From positions 372,001 to 436,000 of the forward strand of contig NCIJ01000001.1 of the NCBI GenBank assembly GCA_002282015.1: a stretch of 64,000 bases of DNA. The letters are read 5' to 3'. The position numbers and the translations under genes are program-made. This stretch comes from Sulfuricurvum sp. 17-40-25. Lineage in GTDB: Bacteria; Campylobacterota; Campylobacteria; Campylobacterales; Sulfurimonadaceae. Positions 46,390-55,148 of the stretch are shown in pieces. Positions within the stretch are counted from its first letter, which is position 1, and each line of letters starts with the position of its first letter. The notes below the pieces were generated by a model. It had not been told where the DNA came from. It searched no databases and was given only the letters and a program-made list of their open reading frames with translations.

Positions 46390-47297
46390 TGGCGCTCTCC
46401 CAAATTTGTAAAGCGAATGTAAACAGCAAGTCCGATCAATAACAGCGCTACTCCTCCAATAATATAAATAGCATTGACCAGCATTGCAGGTTCCGTCATT
46501 GCAAACTTAAAGACCAACATCAATGCTTCAATAGAAAGTGCAATAATAATAGAACCTAAAAAACGGACCATTGTTTTATGGATACTGGAAGTATTGTCAT
46601 TTTTAAGCCGCCCAAGGACCTCTTCTTCAAAAAGAGTCTTCACCAAGTCAAAGATAGCAAGAGAGAGTGTGAGCAAAATCGTCGATTCAAAAATATCTTT
46701 GATCTCAATACTCTCAACATGACCAAACCCGTAGGATAAAAATCCTTCAATACCTTTCACAAAAAGGAGCAATGATACAAAAGCAAGAACAACCGTAAAT
46801 CCTGCATACCCTAATCGAAAAAAGCGCCCTGCTGATGATTCCAATGCCATAGGATGAGCGATTTTAAGAACTTCATTCAGCGGCATATCCAGACAGGCGA
46901 CATAGATAATCTCACCATGCTCATCAAAAATAGGTTGCGAAGCCGTTACCGTCAAATCATCTGTGATTAATGAAGGATACGGATCAGTGATAGTACACCG
47001 ATGCTCATGCATCGCACGGTAATAATACGCACGAGTAGAACGACTCTTGCCATCATCTTCTTCTTTCTTCTTTCCATCTTTAAGATACGTGGGTCCTACC
47101 TGATTACCCTTAGCATCCAGTAGATACATCGCATCGACACCCTCTAAATCGCCTCGAATCTTAAGCATACGCGCCATAATTGACTCAACAGAAACTGAAG
47201 GAAGATGATTCGGAAGGTTTTTATGAAAGAGATAGCAAAAATAAGCCCTTGCTTTTGGGCGGACTTCGGCATATTGTTGTATTTCTTGAATAACCAT
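46386..47297 (-). CDS. PDC/Cache-type sensor membrane protein
   Basis: 303 aa from the ATG at 47297, which has AAGG/GGAAG ribosome-site choice; an in-frame TTG three codons earlier is weaker. The N-terminal 165 residues form a PDC/Cache-like sensor (DAMYLLDAKGNQVGPTYL, RAYYYRAMHEHRCTITDPYPS, VTASQPIFDEHGEIIYVACL), then four hydrophobic helices at about 172-195, 205-228, 243-262 and 272-297. There is no kinase, GGDEF or MCP output domain. The function is unknown. It is coupled to hisH by an ATGA overlap. A link between a small-molecule sensor and histidine synthesis is possible but unproven. Confidence 0.8.
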   Translation of the reverse strand: MVIQEIQQYAEVRPKARAYFCYLFHKNLPNHLPSVSVESIMARMLKIRGDLEGVDAMYLLDAKGNQVGPTYLKDGKKKEEDDGKSRSTRAYYYRAMHEHRCTITDPYPSLITDDLTVTASQPIFDEHGEIIYVACLDMPLNEVLKIAHPMALESSAGRFFRLGYAGFTVVLAFVSLLLFVKGIEGFLSYGFGHVESIEIKDIFESTILLTLSLAIFDLVKTLFEEEVLGRLKNDNTSSIHKTMVRFLGSIIIALSIEALMLVFKFAMTEPAMLVNAIYIIGGVALLLIGLAVYIRFTNLGERH

Positions 47298-47363
47298 TAC
47301 TTCCAACCTTGTTCATATATCTAAATTAAAAAATTGTAGCTTGTTTGCGCTATAGTTACGCTT

Positions 47364-48347
47364 ATGAATGATTCTGTTTCTCGTATTGCTATTGTTCGAC
47401 TCAGTGCACTAGGTGACATCGTCAATACCGCGGTTGTATTGCAAATAATCCACGATTATTACCCCAATACTATTATTCATTGGTATGTAGAAGAAGCGTT
47501 TGCCCCTATTTTAAAAGATCATCCGCTCATTGATCAAGTCATCGCTATTCCACTTAAAAAAATGAAAAAACAAAAAAGTCTCTCTTTACTACGCACCACC
47601 ATTCAATCACTGCGAATAGCTCAACCTTATGATCAGATTATTGACGCGCAGGGACTTTTAAAATCCGCTATTGTCGCATCATTATTACCGGGACCCGTGC
47701 ACGGCTTTGACCGTAACAGTGCACGGGAAGGTATTGCTTCATGGTTTTATCAAACCACTTCTACTCTCCCTTATGAGATGAATATTATCAAGCGTAATGT
47801 AATGGTAATCACACAGGCATTAGACATCCCCTATTCCGATGCCTTGATAGAATACAAAGCTCCTGTTTTTTTAGTAGATCCCCTTCTAGAAGTGGAGAAA
47901 AAGATTGCACTTGTCATCGGTGCATCATGGCCTAGTAAATGCTATCCTAAAGAGCACTTCGCAGTTCTTTGTGACTTACTCCCTTTTCCTTGTCATCTTA
48001 TTTGGGGCAGCCAGTCCGAATTCCAAGATGCCCAATGGATAGCGCAACACTCCACTAATGCCATAATTACAGATAAAATGTCTCTTCCACAACTCGTTAG
48101 CTTCATTGCTCACTGCGAGCTCACCATAGGTAATGACACGGGGCCTACTCATATGGCTTGGGCCATGAATCGCCCCTCTATCACGCTCTTTGGGCCGACA
48201 ACTGAAAGAATGATTTATCCAACATCTATCAATATAGGCATAAAGTCACCTTCGATTGTCGATATTTACCATATCAATCGCAATGATTTTTCAATAAAAC
48301 AAATTGAGCCACAATATATCGCAGACAAAGCGATTACACTTTTATGA
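47364..48347 (+). CDS. waaC: Lipopolysaccharide heptosyltransferase I
   Basis: 327 aa GT9-family glycosyltransferase. The N-terminal IAIVRLSALGDIVNTAVVL is diagnostic, with the acceptor-binding IIDAQGLLKSA and the ADP-heptose-binding GNDTGPTHMAWAMNRPSITLFGPT near 255. It adds the first heptose to Kdo in the LPS inner core. A TATAGT lies eight bases before the ATG and no Shine-Dalgarno is seen, so the transcript may be leaderless. It overlaps the acyltransferase gene (ATGA). Confidence 0.93.
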   Translation: MNDSVSRIAIVRLSALGDIVNTAVVLQIIHDYYPNTIIHWYVEEAFAPILKDHPLIDQVIAIPLKKMKKQKSLSLLRTTIQSLRIAQPYDQIIDAQGLLKSAIVASLLPGPVHGFDRNSAREGIASWFYQTTSTLPYEMNIIKRNVMVITQALDIPYSDALIEYKAPVFLVDPLLEVEKKIALVIGASWPSKCYPKEHFAVLCDLLPFPCHLIWGSQSEFQDAQWIAQHSTNAIITDKMSLPQLVSFIAHCELTIGNDTGPTHMAWAMNRPSITLFGPTTERMIYPTSINIGIKSPSIVDIYHINRNDFSIKQIEPQYIADKAITLL

Positions 48348-49228
48348 TAGGTTTTTATCTCTTTTTACTTTTTGATTGGCTCGTCATGCAGCTGCCTCGC
48401 AGTTGGAGAAAGAAACTTTTTTTTGCCCTTGCAACACTTGCGCATTTACTAGCAGGAAAACGTAACCATATTATTCAAGCAAATCTCAACTTTGCATTTG
48501 GTGATGACCTAAGTTTCCATGAAAAAAAAGAAATTGAGCGCTATTGCTATCGAAACCTAGCCCTCAATTTACTACAGGTGATGGAAAATAAACGAAATAC
48601 ACCCCAAGATTTGGCCCGACAGGTCACGTTTGAGAACAGAGAAATGGTAGATCTGTATTTAAGCCAAAACCGTCCCATTATTTTCATCTCAGCTCATCAT
48701 GGAAATTGGGAAATTGGTGCGGCTTCTCTAGCGGCATTAATCACCCCTATAACTTCCATATATAAAGGATTGGACAATGATGCCTTCAATCCCTATTTAC
48801 TCGAAGCCAGAAGCCGTCATCGTCTCAATCTTGTGGAAAAAAATGGGGCAATCAAACATCTGGCACGGGCTTTGAAAAACAACCAATGCGTATCCCTTTT
48901 AATCGATCAATCCAGTAATGTAAAGTCTGGTGTAAAAGTTAATTTTTTCAATCACCCAACCTATCACACCTCTGCCGCAGCACAACTTTCTCGAAAATAT
49001 AAGGCACCTATTATCGGTTTGTATATTTATACGGATGATGAGGAAAATTATACAATTCGCTTTGTGGAACCTATTGAAGTACACACAGAGGATGAAGCGT
49101 CCATACTAGATGCGACACAGCGCCAAGTGGATGATTTAGAAAAAGTCATTCGTGAGCACCCAAAGTATTGGTTTTGGTGCCACAAACGGTGGAAAAGTGA
49201 ATATCAAGAAATATATTCTGCCCGCTAG
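48344..49228 (+). CDS. Lipid A biosynthesis lauroyl/myristoyl acyltransferase (LpxL/HtrB family)
   Basis: 294 aa. One N-terminal hydrophobic segment anchors it in the inner membrane. The catalytic HX4E motif is H118-H119-G-N-W-E123 (SAHHGNWEIG), and the second family block is VSLLIDQSSNVKSGVKVNFF followed by the Pro/Thr acyl-binding region. The C terminus has HPKYWFWCHKRWKSE, typical of this family. It adds a secondary acyl chain to lipid A. It is translationally coupled to waaC. Confidence 0.91.
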   Translation: MIGFYLFLLFDWLVMQLPRSWRKKLFFALATLAHLLAGKRNHIIQANLNFAFGDDLSFHEKKEIERYCYRNLALNLLQVMENKRNTPQDLARQVTFENREMVDLYLSQNRPIIFISAHHGNWEIGAASLAALITPITSIYKGLDNDAFNPYLLEARSRHRLNLVEKNGAIKHLARALKNNQCVSLLIDQSSNVKSGVKVNFFNHPTYHTSAAAQLSRKYKAPIIGLYIYTDDEENYTIRFVEPIEVHTEDEASILDATQRQVDDLEKVIREHPKYWFWCHKRWKSEYQEIYSAR

Positions 49229-49269
49229 GCCAAGCTTTAGTGCCTCAGGGGCTAACATAGTAAAGTGTT

Positions 49270-49956
49270 TTACGCAGGATAAGCGGATTTAAGCGCATCG
49301 TATAATTGTGTCGGAGTCATATCAGGATTCTCATTCCAAGCACGCTTCATTACGACATTGTCTTCTTCACCGTTCCAGACTTTGATGTAGCTTCCCTCTT
49401 TGTATCCATGATCTTGACGGAATTGATTCAGAATGTTTTTTCCGACATAGAGACGATACAGCTGTGTCGCATTAAGTGCTCCCAAATAGGTCAATTCAAA
49501 AAACTCTTCGATTAACGCACCGATCATTTCTGGCGAGACCGGGATAAGAGAGAGTCGCATTACATTTTCTATGCGAAACATCAGAAGGTCGTCATTCCCA
49601 AAGTTTAATTCCGCGTCCTGACTTATCTTTTGATACTCAGGAGTTTGCGCTATTCTTGCAACCAGTTCAGGAATAGTTTCTGTCCCAGTCTTTTGCGCAA
49701 ACTCCAAAACCAAACTCATCACAAAATGCCATACATCGATGATTTCAATTTGTAAATTAGCATAGTCCGTCTCTTGTGCAATACTTTTCCAATGTTTCCA
49801 ACCAAACGAATCAATCATTTCAGCAGATTCCATCGTAATACATCGACGCCAATTGATCTTTTTGCCGTTTTTGGTTGTCCCGTTTTCCCACCCTTTTCCA
49901 TTGGTAGCATCATTGAGTTCTTGCTGCAGTTCAAACATACAAAGTAATTTATTCAT
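49270..49956 (-). CDS. Dimeric dUTP diphosphatase
   Basis: 228 aa from MNKLLCMFELQQELND, chosen for its AAAGGG ribosome site; the in-frame ATG five codons upstream is poorer. It belongs to the all-alpha dimeric dUTPase/MazG superfamily found in Campylobacter, with metal-binding Glu/Asp in ITMESAEMIDSFGWKHWK and IEIIDVWHFVM (EXXED-like pattern). It hydrolyses dUTP to dUMP and limits uracil in DNA. It is divergent from the 58-aa gene with a 42-base gap. Confidence 0.9.
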   Translation of the reverse strand: MNKLLCMFELQQELNDATNGKGWENGTTKNGKKINWRRCITMESAEMIDSFGWKHWKSIAQETDYANLQIEIIDVWHFVMSLVLEFAQKTGTETIPELVARIAQTPEYQKISQDAELNFGNDDLLMFRIENVMRLSLIPVSPEMIGALIEEFFELTYLGALNATQLYRLYVGKNILNQFRQDHGYKEGSYIKVWNGEEDNVVMKRAWNENPDMTPTQLYDALKSAYPA

Positions 49957-49998
49957 TTTTTCCCTTTTCAAAGTGTGAAATTATAGGTAAAATTCCCT

Positions 49999-50175
49999 AT
50001 GCAAAAAATCAATTGTCACAAATGTACCTATTATTTTGTCACATGGGAAGCCCATCAACCCCACGGGTGCAAAGCATATGGGTTTAAAAGTAAATTTCTT
50101 CCCTCACAAGTCGTTTTGAGTTCCAGCGGAAAGCCCTGCAGTTTTTTTACCTCTAAATTTCCCGATTCCAAATAA
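49999..50175 (+). CDS. Small cysteine-containing protein of 58 aa
   Basis: Short gene with ATG at 49999 and TAA at 50173-50175. It reads MQKINCHKCTYYFVTWEAHQ ... PHGCKAYGFKSKF ... GKPCSFF and ends SKFPDSK. Four Cys (C6, C9, C24 and a late one) suggest a small zinc or metal site. From memory similar proteins occur widely in Campylobacterota and are sometimes named as uracil-DNA glycosylases, which this length excludes. The next gene to the right is on the opposite strand and overlaps by 23 bases. The function is unknown. Confidence 0.7.
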   Translation: MQKINCHKCTYYFVTWEAHQPHGCKAYGFKSKFLPSQVVLSSSGKPCSFFTSKFPDSK

Positions 50176-50569
50176 GCTTTTTTCCAAATCCTAACGTATT
50201 GTCGGTCATTTTGACCCGATACAGTTGAATCTTCCACAACTTCGGGTTCATAGCAAGCGCATACGGAAACCGTTTGAGATAAAGAGTTCTTTGAGCTTCA
50301 TCTTCTACGGCAGATATCTCTCCCGCAAACTGTATCCCTTGAATTTTTCCCACAATTTTTGTCTCTTGCGCTATAGTCCCTGCCACACGTTTATCCATAT
50401 TGGTATTTTGGATATGGAGTGTTTGCTCATCCGATGCTATGATAAATGCATCCGACTCTTTATCAAAAGCATAAAACGCCGAGCAACACCATAAGGAATC
50501 TCCAAACGTTGCCAGGGAGAGTAGGTGATGTTTGGAAATAAATTTCCCTATAGGCTCATCCATAGCCAT
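50153..50569 (-). CDS. PNPOx-fold (pyridoxamine phosphate oxidase-like) protein, YhbP type
   Basis: 138 aa from ATG at 50569, favoured by a GGAAAAA ribosome site; ATG at 50563 and GTG at 50584 are alternatives. The segment HLLSLATFGDSLWCCSAFYAFDKESDAFIIASDEQT fits the split-barrel flavin fold, with AGTIAQETKIVGKIQGIQFAGE in the second half. Such proteins bind FMN, F420 or haem; the cofactor is not clear. It begins 14 bases inside the end of the PatB-like lyase gene, so it belongs to the same operon as that lyase and the OvoA-like gene. Confidence 0.8.
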   Translation of the reverse strand: MAMDEPIGKFISKHHLLSLATFGDSLWCCSAFYAFDKESDAFIIASDEQTLHIQNTNMDKRVAGTIAQETKIVGKIQGIQFAGEISAVEDEAQRTLYLKRFPYALAMNPKLWKIQLYRVKMTDNTLGFGKKLIWNREI

Positions 50570-51731
50570 TTTTTTCCAAGGCACGTGACAGCTGCTCCAA
50601 TGCCCTCACCAATACTTCACGCGCAACTGCAAAGTTCAGACGCATAAACCCCGATCCCTCTTTGCCAAAACTAAGCCCGGCACTTAATCCAAGCCCCGCT
50701 TCATTTACAAAAAAGTTCCGTAATTCTCGATCACCCATTTTCAATGCGCGACAATCCAACCATGCCAAATAGGTACCTTCTGGCTTGCGAAATCCGATGA
50801 CAGGATGTCCAGCACACCATTGCTCAATCATCCTTCTGTTTGCATTCAAATGCTCCATCAAATTCTTATGCCACGTATGCCCTTGCGCATATGCCGCTTC
50901 AAAAGCTACATGCGATAGCACTGCTCCATCTCCAAAATGCATTTTATGCTGTTCGCTCCGATAACGTTCACGTAATACGGATGATGCGATGATTACCGTA
51001 GAGATTGAAAATCCAGCCATGTTAAACGTCTTTCCAGGTCCTATCAGCGTCACTGTACTTTCACTCAGTTTTTGCGATAGTGAGGCCAAAGGAATATGCT
51101 TATTTTCACTAAATACAATATCACAATGTACCTCATCACTGATTATGATAATACCCTTTTGAGTACACAACTCTCCAAGAGAAAGTAACTCTTCACGTGA
51201 CCAAACACGGCCCACCGGATTATGAGGAGAACATAATAATAAAAGTTTTGTGTTAGGAGTAATCTTCGCCTTTAAGTCTTCCAAATCGAAGCGATACTCT
51301 CCCTGATCATCGTGAACCAGAGGATTAAGAACCAGCTTTCGATTATTATTGCGAACCATGTCATAAAACGGCGGGTAAACGGGACTTTGCACAATGACTT
51401 CATCCCCTTCATCGCTAAACGCTCTAATAGCGCATCCGATCGATGCCACGACCGAGGGAGAATAACTCAACCAATCTACCTCAATTTTCCACGCATGATT
51501 ATGCTCTACCCAGTCGCACTGTGCTTTATAGGCTTGTTCACGCATGATTTCATAGCCTATGATCGGATGTTCTAGTCGATGACGTACCGCATCCAAAATG
51601 CACGAAGGTGTTGCAATATCCATATCCGCAACCCACATCGGCATAACATCATTCGTGCCAAAAAGCTTTTGTTTCAGGGTATGCTTTTCGGCATTACTGT
51701 CTGTACGATCTATAAAACCGAATTCATCCAT
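50556..51731 (-). CDS. PatB/MalY-type PLP-dependent C-S lyase, candidate OvoB
   Basis: 391 aa fold-type I aminotransferase-like lyase. PLP Lys234 lies in GPGKTFNMAGFS. The DEVH (199-202) Asp contacts PLP nitrogen, and CSPHNPVGRVW holds the substrate-binding Asn. The N-terminal MPMWVADMD is typical of cystathionine beta-lyase PatB/MalY. It probably cleaves C-S bonds of cysteine conjugates to pyruvate, ammonia and thiol. Its start overlaps the OvoA-like stop (TAATG), so it is translationally coupled. This makes it a good candidate for the sulfoxide lyase (OvoB) that converts the OvoA product to 5-thiohistidine; that role is inference. Confidence 0.87.
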   Translation of the reverse strand: MDEFGFIDRTDSNAEKHTLKQKLFGTNDVMPMWVADMDIATPSCILDAVRHRLEHPIIGYEIMREQAYKAQCDWVEHNHAWKIEVDWLSYSPSVVASIGCAIRAFSDEGDEVIVQSPVYPPFYDMVRNNNRKLVLNPLVHDDQGEYRFDLEDLKAKITPNTKLLLLCSPHNPVGRVWSREELLSLGELCTQKGIIIISDEVHCDIVFSENKHIPLASLSQKLSESTVTLIGPGKTFNMAGFSISTVIIASSVLRERYRSEQHKMHFGDGAVLSHVAFEAAYAQGHTWHKNLMEHLNANRRMIEQWCAGHPVIGFRKPEGTYLAWLDCRALKMGDRELRNFFVNEAGLGLSAGLSFGKEGSGFMRLNFAVAREVLVRALEQLSRALEKNGYG

Positions 51732-53077
51732 TAATCAACCACATAGCGAAACCCTGCATGCTGTATGAAATGGCGTCTAAACGCATAGCGTGAAGCTCTC
51801 ACAACTTCATTTCCTGTTGAGATCCAAGAGCCCCCTTTGAGCATATTATGTTTTGTATCAAAAGTAGGAGTTGAAAAATCATCATACAGTGGATGCGGTG
51901 CGAACCCTTCAAAACCATCCATAGGGCTACTCGTCCATTGCCACACATTTCCAACAGCATCGTAAACTTTACCATGAAAGAATGTATCCACAGGCACAGA
52001 TGATGCAAAATGCGCCAAATTGATGTTTGCAGTCATATCGTCAAATATATCACTCACTATGCCACATTGATCAAGTAAAACTCCATATTCCGCTTCCGTT
52101 GGAAGACGAATGTTCATCCCATCTTGAGCACTTTTCCATCGACAAAAAGCCTGCGCTTCCAGAGCATTTACCTCTACAGGCCAATTGTACGGCATCGCTA
52201 TTTCCTGAGTTAGAGAACGGTACGTGTAACTGCCATCTTCTTTAGGTATCCAGAAGGGAGGGCATGTCGCATTACGAATGGATAAGTATTTTAATCCCTC
52301 ATCATCCCACCAACGTTGTATCCCATATCCATTAGCATTAACAAAGTCCAAGTATTCCCCGTTACTTACCAGATAAAGGGATGCTTCAAAATCATCTACG
52401 TTATACGTAGCAGTTCCGTACTCATTATCCCACCCATATAACCCTTTGTCCGTATCACCTTTCCCCAGCGTAATGGTTGCACCCGCAATCGCTACCAACG
52501 TATTTTTAAGTCCATCACCGCTTAGTGGGCACAAGGGAAAGTTATCGTGGCTTTGAATCAACTCCAGAGGCATCTGACGATGTAAAACACTGGACGTTTC
52601 TATATGTATACGCTCATGTTCACAGCCCATGAGTATTGCCCAAAAAGGATCAGTCTGTCTAATCGGGAGGGTAAGTGGTAGCTTCATAATAAGTTCATCT
52701 ACACAGATACGAACTGCTTTACGATACTCACGTACCGTATCAACCCCAAAACCTTCAAAGTACTCATTCATATTATCCCAGATCATCTCATCAACCCCCA
52801 CCGCAAAAAGCGCTTCAAAACGTGGGTTGATTCCCTCATTTAATGCACCGCTTAAAACAAGTTTGTTGATATAAAAAACAGCGGTATGCCCAAAATAAAA
52901 AATCATAGGATGACGTGTGGGTTCAGGTTGTTCATAAAAAACTGCATCCGATTCAAACAGTTCAAACAATGACTCAAAAAGATCAAAGCCTTGATGAAAA
53001 TAGCGACGTATTTCACTGCGCTTCTCTTCTACATTCAACCCCTCTAAATTGATGGATCGCATCTGTCTTATATTCAC
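51731..53077 (-). CDS. ovoA: 5-histidylcysteine sulfoxide synthase (OvoA), without the methyltransferase domain
   Basis: 448 aa from a GTG start (SD GAGG eight bases upstream). It matches the OvoA core: DinB-like N-terminal domain with YFHQGFDLFESLFELF, HPMIFYFGHTAVFYINKL (His64), GVDEMIWDNMNE and the iron ligands in EHERIHIETSS (His154, His158), then the formylglycine-generating-enzyme-like domain ending SRYAFRRHFIQHAGFRYV. Such non-haem iron enzymes join cysteine to C5 of histidine with O2. The usual C-terminal methyltransferase (about 250 aa, makes ovothiol) is absent, and no such gene is in the window. The downstream PLP lyase is coupled. EgtB is the main alternative, but the sequence follows OvoA. 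Confidence 0.87.
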   Translation of the reverse strand: MNIRQMRSINLEGLNVEEKRSEIRRYFHQGFDLFESLFELFESDAVFYEQPEPTRHPMIFYFGHTAVFYINKLVLSGALNEGINPRFEALFAVGVDEMIWDNMNEYFEGFGVDTVREYRKAVRICVDELIMKLPLTLPIRQTDPFWAILMGCEHERIHIETSSVLHRQMPLELIQSHDNFPLCPLSGDGLKNTLVAIAGATITLGKGDTDKGLYGWDNEYGTATYNVDDFEASLYLVSNGEYLDFVNANGYGIQRWWDDEGLKYLSIRNATCPPFWIPKEDGSYTYRSLTQEIAMPYNWPVEVNALEAQAFCRWKSAQDGMNIRLPTEAEYGVLLDQCGIVSDIFDDMTANINLAHFASSVPVDTFFHGKVYDAVGNVWQWTSSPMDGFEGFAPHPLYDDFSTPTFDTKHNMLKGGSWISTGNEVVRASRYAFRRHFIQHAGFRYVVD

Positions 53078-53172
53078 TTAAAAATCCTCACAACCATATT
53101 AGGCGATAATTGTATCCAACTACCCTTACTCAAGATTAATAAAATTTTACTGCATTATTACAAAAATGTGAT

Positions 53173-53178
53173 TATAAT
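53173..53178 (+). promoter_or_regulatory. Probable -10 element of the CZB chemoreceptor gene
   Basis: Perfect TATAAT 42 bases before the ATG at 53220, in the divergent gap with ovoA. On the minus strand a TACAAT at 53114-53109 may serve ovoA. Otherwise the 140-base gap holds no gene. Confidence 0.5.
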
Positions 53179-53219
53179 GACGATTATGCCATTTGACATT
53201 CACCCAAAAAGGTAACTAT

Positions 53220-55127
53220 ATGTTTGAAAAAGCACTGCACAAGAAAAGTATTAAACAAAAAATGAATTATCTAGTAGGGGCAGCAACTATTTCAGTTGTT
53301 GGTGCCTCTATTTTTGTATTTTTTGCAATGAGCAGTATTGAGAATCAATACGATCAACTTCAGAATAAAACCATAAAAGGTGCACTAACTGCATTAGAGA
53401 TTGAAAAAGAACTCAACTATATCAGTCGTACCAGCCGAGATATTATGCTCGGAGGTGATTACACAAAGAATATTGCAAAACTCGAAGAGCACACCGCAAC
53501 GATTAATGAATCATTTTTAGTATTAGAAACAACGGTCATGCACCCGAATGAAAAACAGATGGTTACCGATGCAAAAGAGAGCACAACGCTTTTCTTGAAC
53601 AATACTATAAAAATGATGAAGGCTTTGGATCCAGCTACTATTGCCGCTAATACTTCCTCCCTTTATGGCGCGTATAAACTTCAAATGACTCCGTATGCAG
53701 ATGCTTCACGCGATAGTTTTGAAAAAGTTGTGAAGATCAAACGTGAAGTACTTGTAAATGCGTCAAAAAGTTTACGTACTGAAATTGAATTCTACAAATT
53801 TTTTGTACTCATCACCGGTGTGGCTGTAGCCATTGTAATCTTCCTATTTGCAAGTATGGTTAGACGCTCCATTACGGTTGCACTAGAGACCTTTACTCAA
53901 GTGATCAAACGAGTATCTGAAGGAAACTTTAGCAATAGTGCTATCGATGCACATCCTGGCACTGAGCTTGGTATCATGGGAAGCGCATTGCAAAAACTTA
54001 TCGCTCAGATCCAAACTTTCATTCATCAAATCAATACTTCTATTTCAGGTGCAACGACAGGTGACTTCTCACATGTTCTCACCAGTGAGGGAATGCATGG
54101 AGAATTTGTCGATGCTATCGAGAACGTGGACAAAAGTATCCGTATTATGAAAGAACAAGAACTTAAAAAACGTCGAGATATGCTCAACTCTGAGCTAAGT
54201 CAACTTAGCGTAAAAGTCACCGAAAGTCTCAGCGTTATTCAAGATGACCTTCATAACAATATTCAAGATCTTAAAGAAGTTACAAGCGCTACGACCAATG
54301 CAGCTAATCTTGCTAATGACAGCCGCGATACGATCTCTATCATTATCAATGAACTCAATATGCTTAACGAAAAAGTCAGCAATAACAATGATGCAATCGG
54401 ACACATCACCTCTCGTACCAAAGAGATCAATTCCGTCATCCAACTCATCACCGACATTGCCGATCAAACCAATCTTCTTGCCCTTAATGCCGCCATCGAA
54501 GCCGCCCGTGCAGGTGAACATGGTCGTGGATTTGCCGTTGTTGCCGATGAAGTACGTAAACTAGCAGAGCGCACGCATAAAGCAACAGGAGAGATTTCAG
54601 TTTCCATTAACTCATTACAGCAAGATATGAGTGAGATACAGTCCAGTGCAGAAGAGATGAATGAAGTCGTTGAACGCTCAAGTTCAAGTATCATTAACTT
54701 CGAGGGTACTCTTGTAAGCCTCAATGAAGGTTCTTCCCAAATTGTTAATTCATCCCATCACATGGAAAACAGTACCTTTATTATTTTGGCAAAAATTGAT
54801 CATATTCTCTATAAGGCACGTGCATACAACAGCGTTATGCAATGTGAGCAACACCTTGATGTCATTGATTCCCATCAGTGCCGTATGGGAAAATGGTACG
54901 ACAATGAGGGCAAGGAGCGCTTTGGCCGAACCAACAGCTATGACCTCATGAAAGACCCTCATGCACTTGTTCACCAAAATGCAAATAAAAATCTCAGCTA
55001 CATTGAACATGGGCAAGATCGTATGCTTGAAAATGGCAAGGAGATTGTGAATAATTTCAAAGAGATGGAAAAAGCGAGCGATCGTCTCTTTGTCCTACTG
55101 GATAATATGTTAGCCGAAAATCCGTAA
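53220..55127 (+). CDS. Methyl-accepting chemotaxis protein with C-terminal CZB domain
   Basis: 635 aa from the ATG at 53220, with AAAAGG ribosome site; an upstream in-frame ATG lacks one. TM1 lies at about residues 17-38 and TM2 at about 190-212, enclosing a helical (four-helix-bundle type) periplasmic domain. A HAMP-like linker follows. The signalling hairpin is intact: [44 protein letters not shown] (about 420-463). The C-terminal 120 residues form a CZB domain with a His in [18 protein letters not shown] and HALVHQN, the zinc His/Cys set. It should relay a periplasmic and a zinc or redox signal to CheA. Confidence 0.92.
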   Translation: MFEKALHKKSIKQKMNYLVGAATISVVGASIFVFFAMSSIENQYDQLQNKTIKGALTALEIEKELNYISRTSRDIMLGGDYTKNIAKLEEHTATINESFLVLETTVMHPNEKQMVTDAKESTTLFLNNTIKMMKALDPATIAANTSSLYGAYKLQMTPYADASRDSFEKVVKIKREVLVNASKSLRTEIEFYKFFVLITGVAVAIVIFLFASMVRRSITVALETFTQVIKRVSEGNFSNSAIDAHPGTELGIMGSALQKLIAQIQTFIHQINTSISGATTGDFSHVLTSEGMHGEFVDAIENVDKSIRIMKEQELKKRRDMLNSELSQLSVKVTESLSVIQDDLHNNIQDLKEVTSATTNAANLANDSRDTISIIINELNMLNEKVSNNNDAIGHITSRTKEINSVIQLITDIADQTNLLALNAAIEAARAGEHGRGFAVVADEVRKLAERTHKATGEISVSINSLQQDMSEIQSSAEEMNEVVERSSSSIINFEGTLVSLNEGSSQIVNSSHHMENSTFIILAKIDHILYKARAYNSVMQCEQHLDVIDSHQCRMGKWYDNEGKERFGRTNSYDLMKDPHALVHQNANKNLSYIEHGQDRMLENGKEIVNNFKEMEKASDRLFVLLDNMLAENP

Positions 55128-55148
55128 CGGGTTTTCGCTGCACGTTTT

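Noticed and set aside
51731-53077. Calling the sulfoxide synthase EgtB (ergothioneine pathway)
   Set aside because: The N-terminal and C-terminal segments follow OvoA (for example YFGHTAVFYINKL and RRHFIQHAGFRYV), and no EgtD or EgtC-like gene is nearby.
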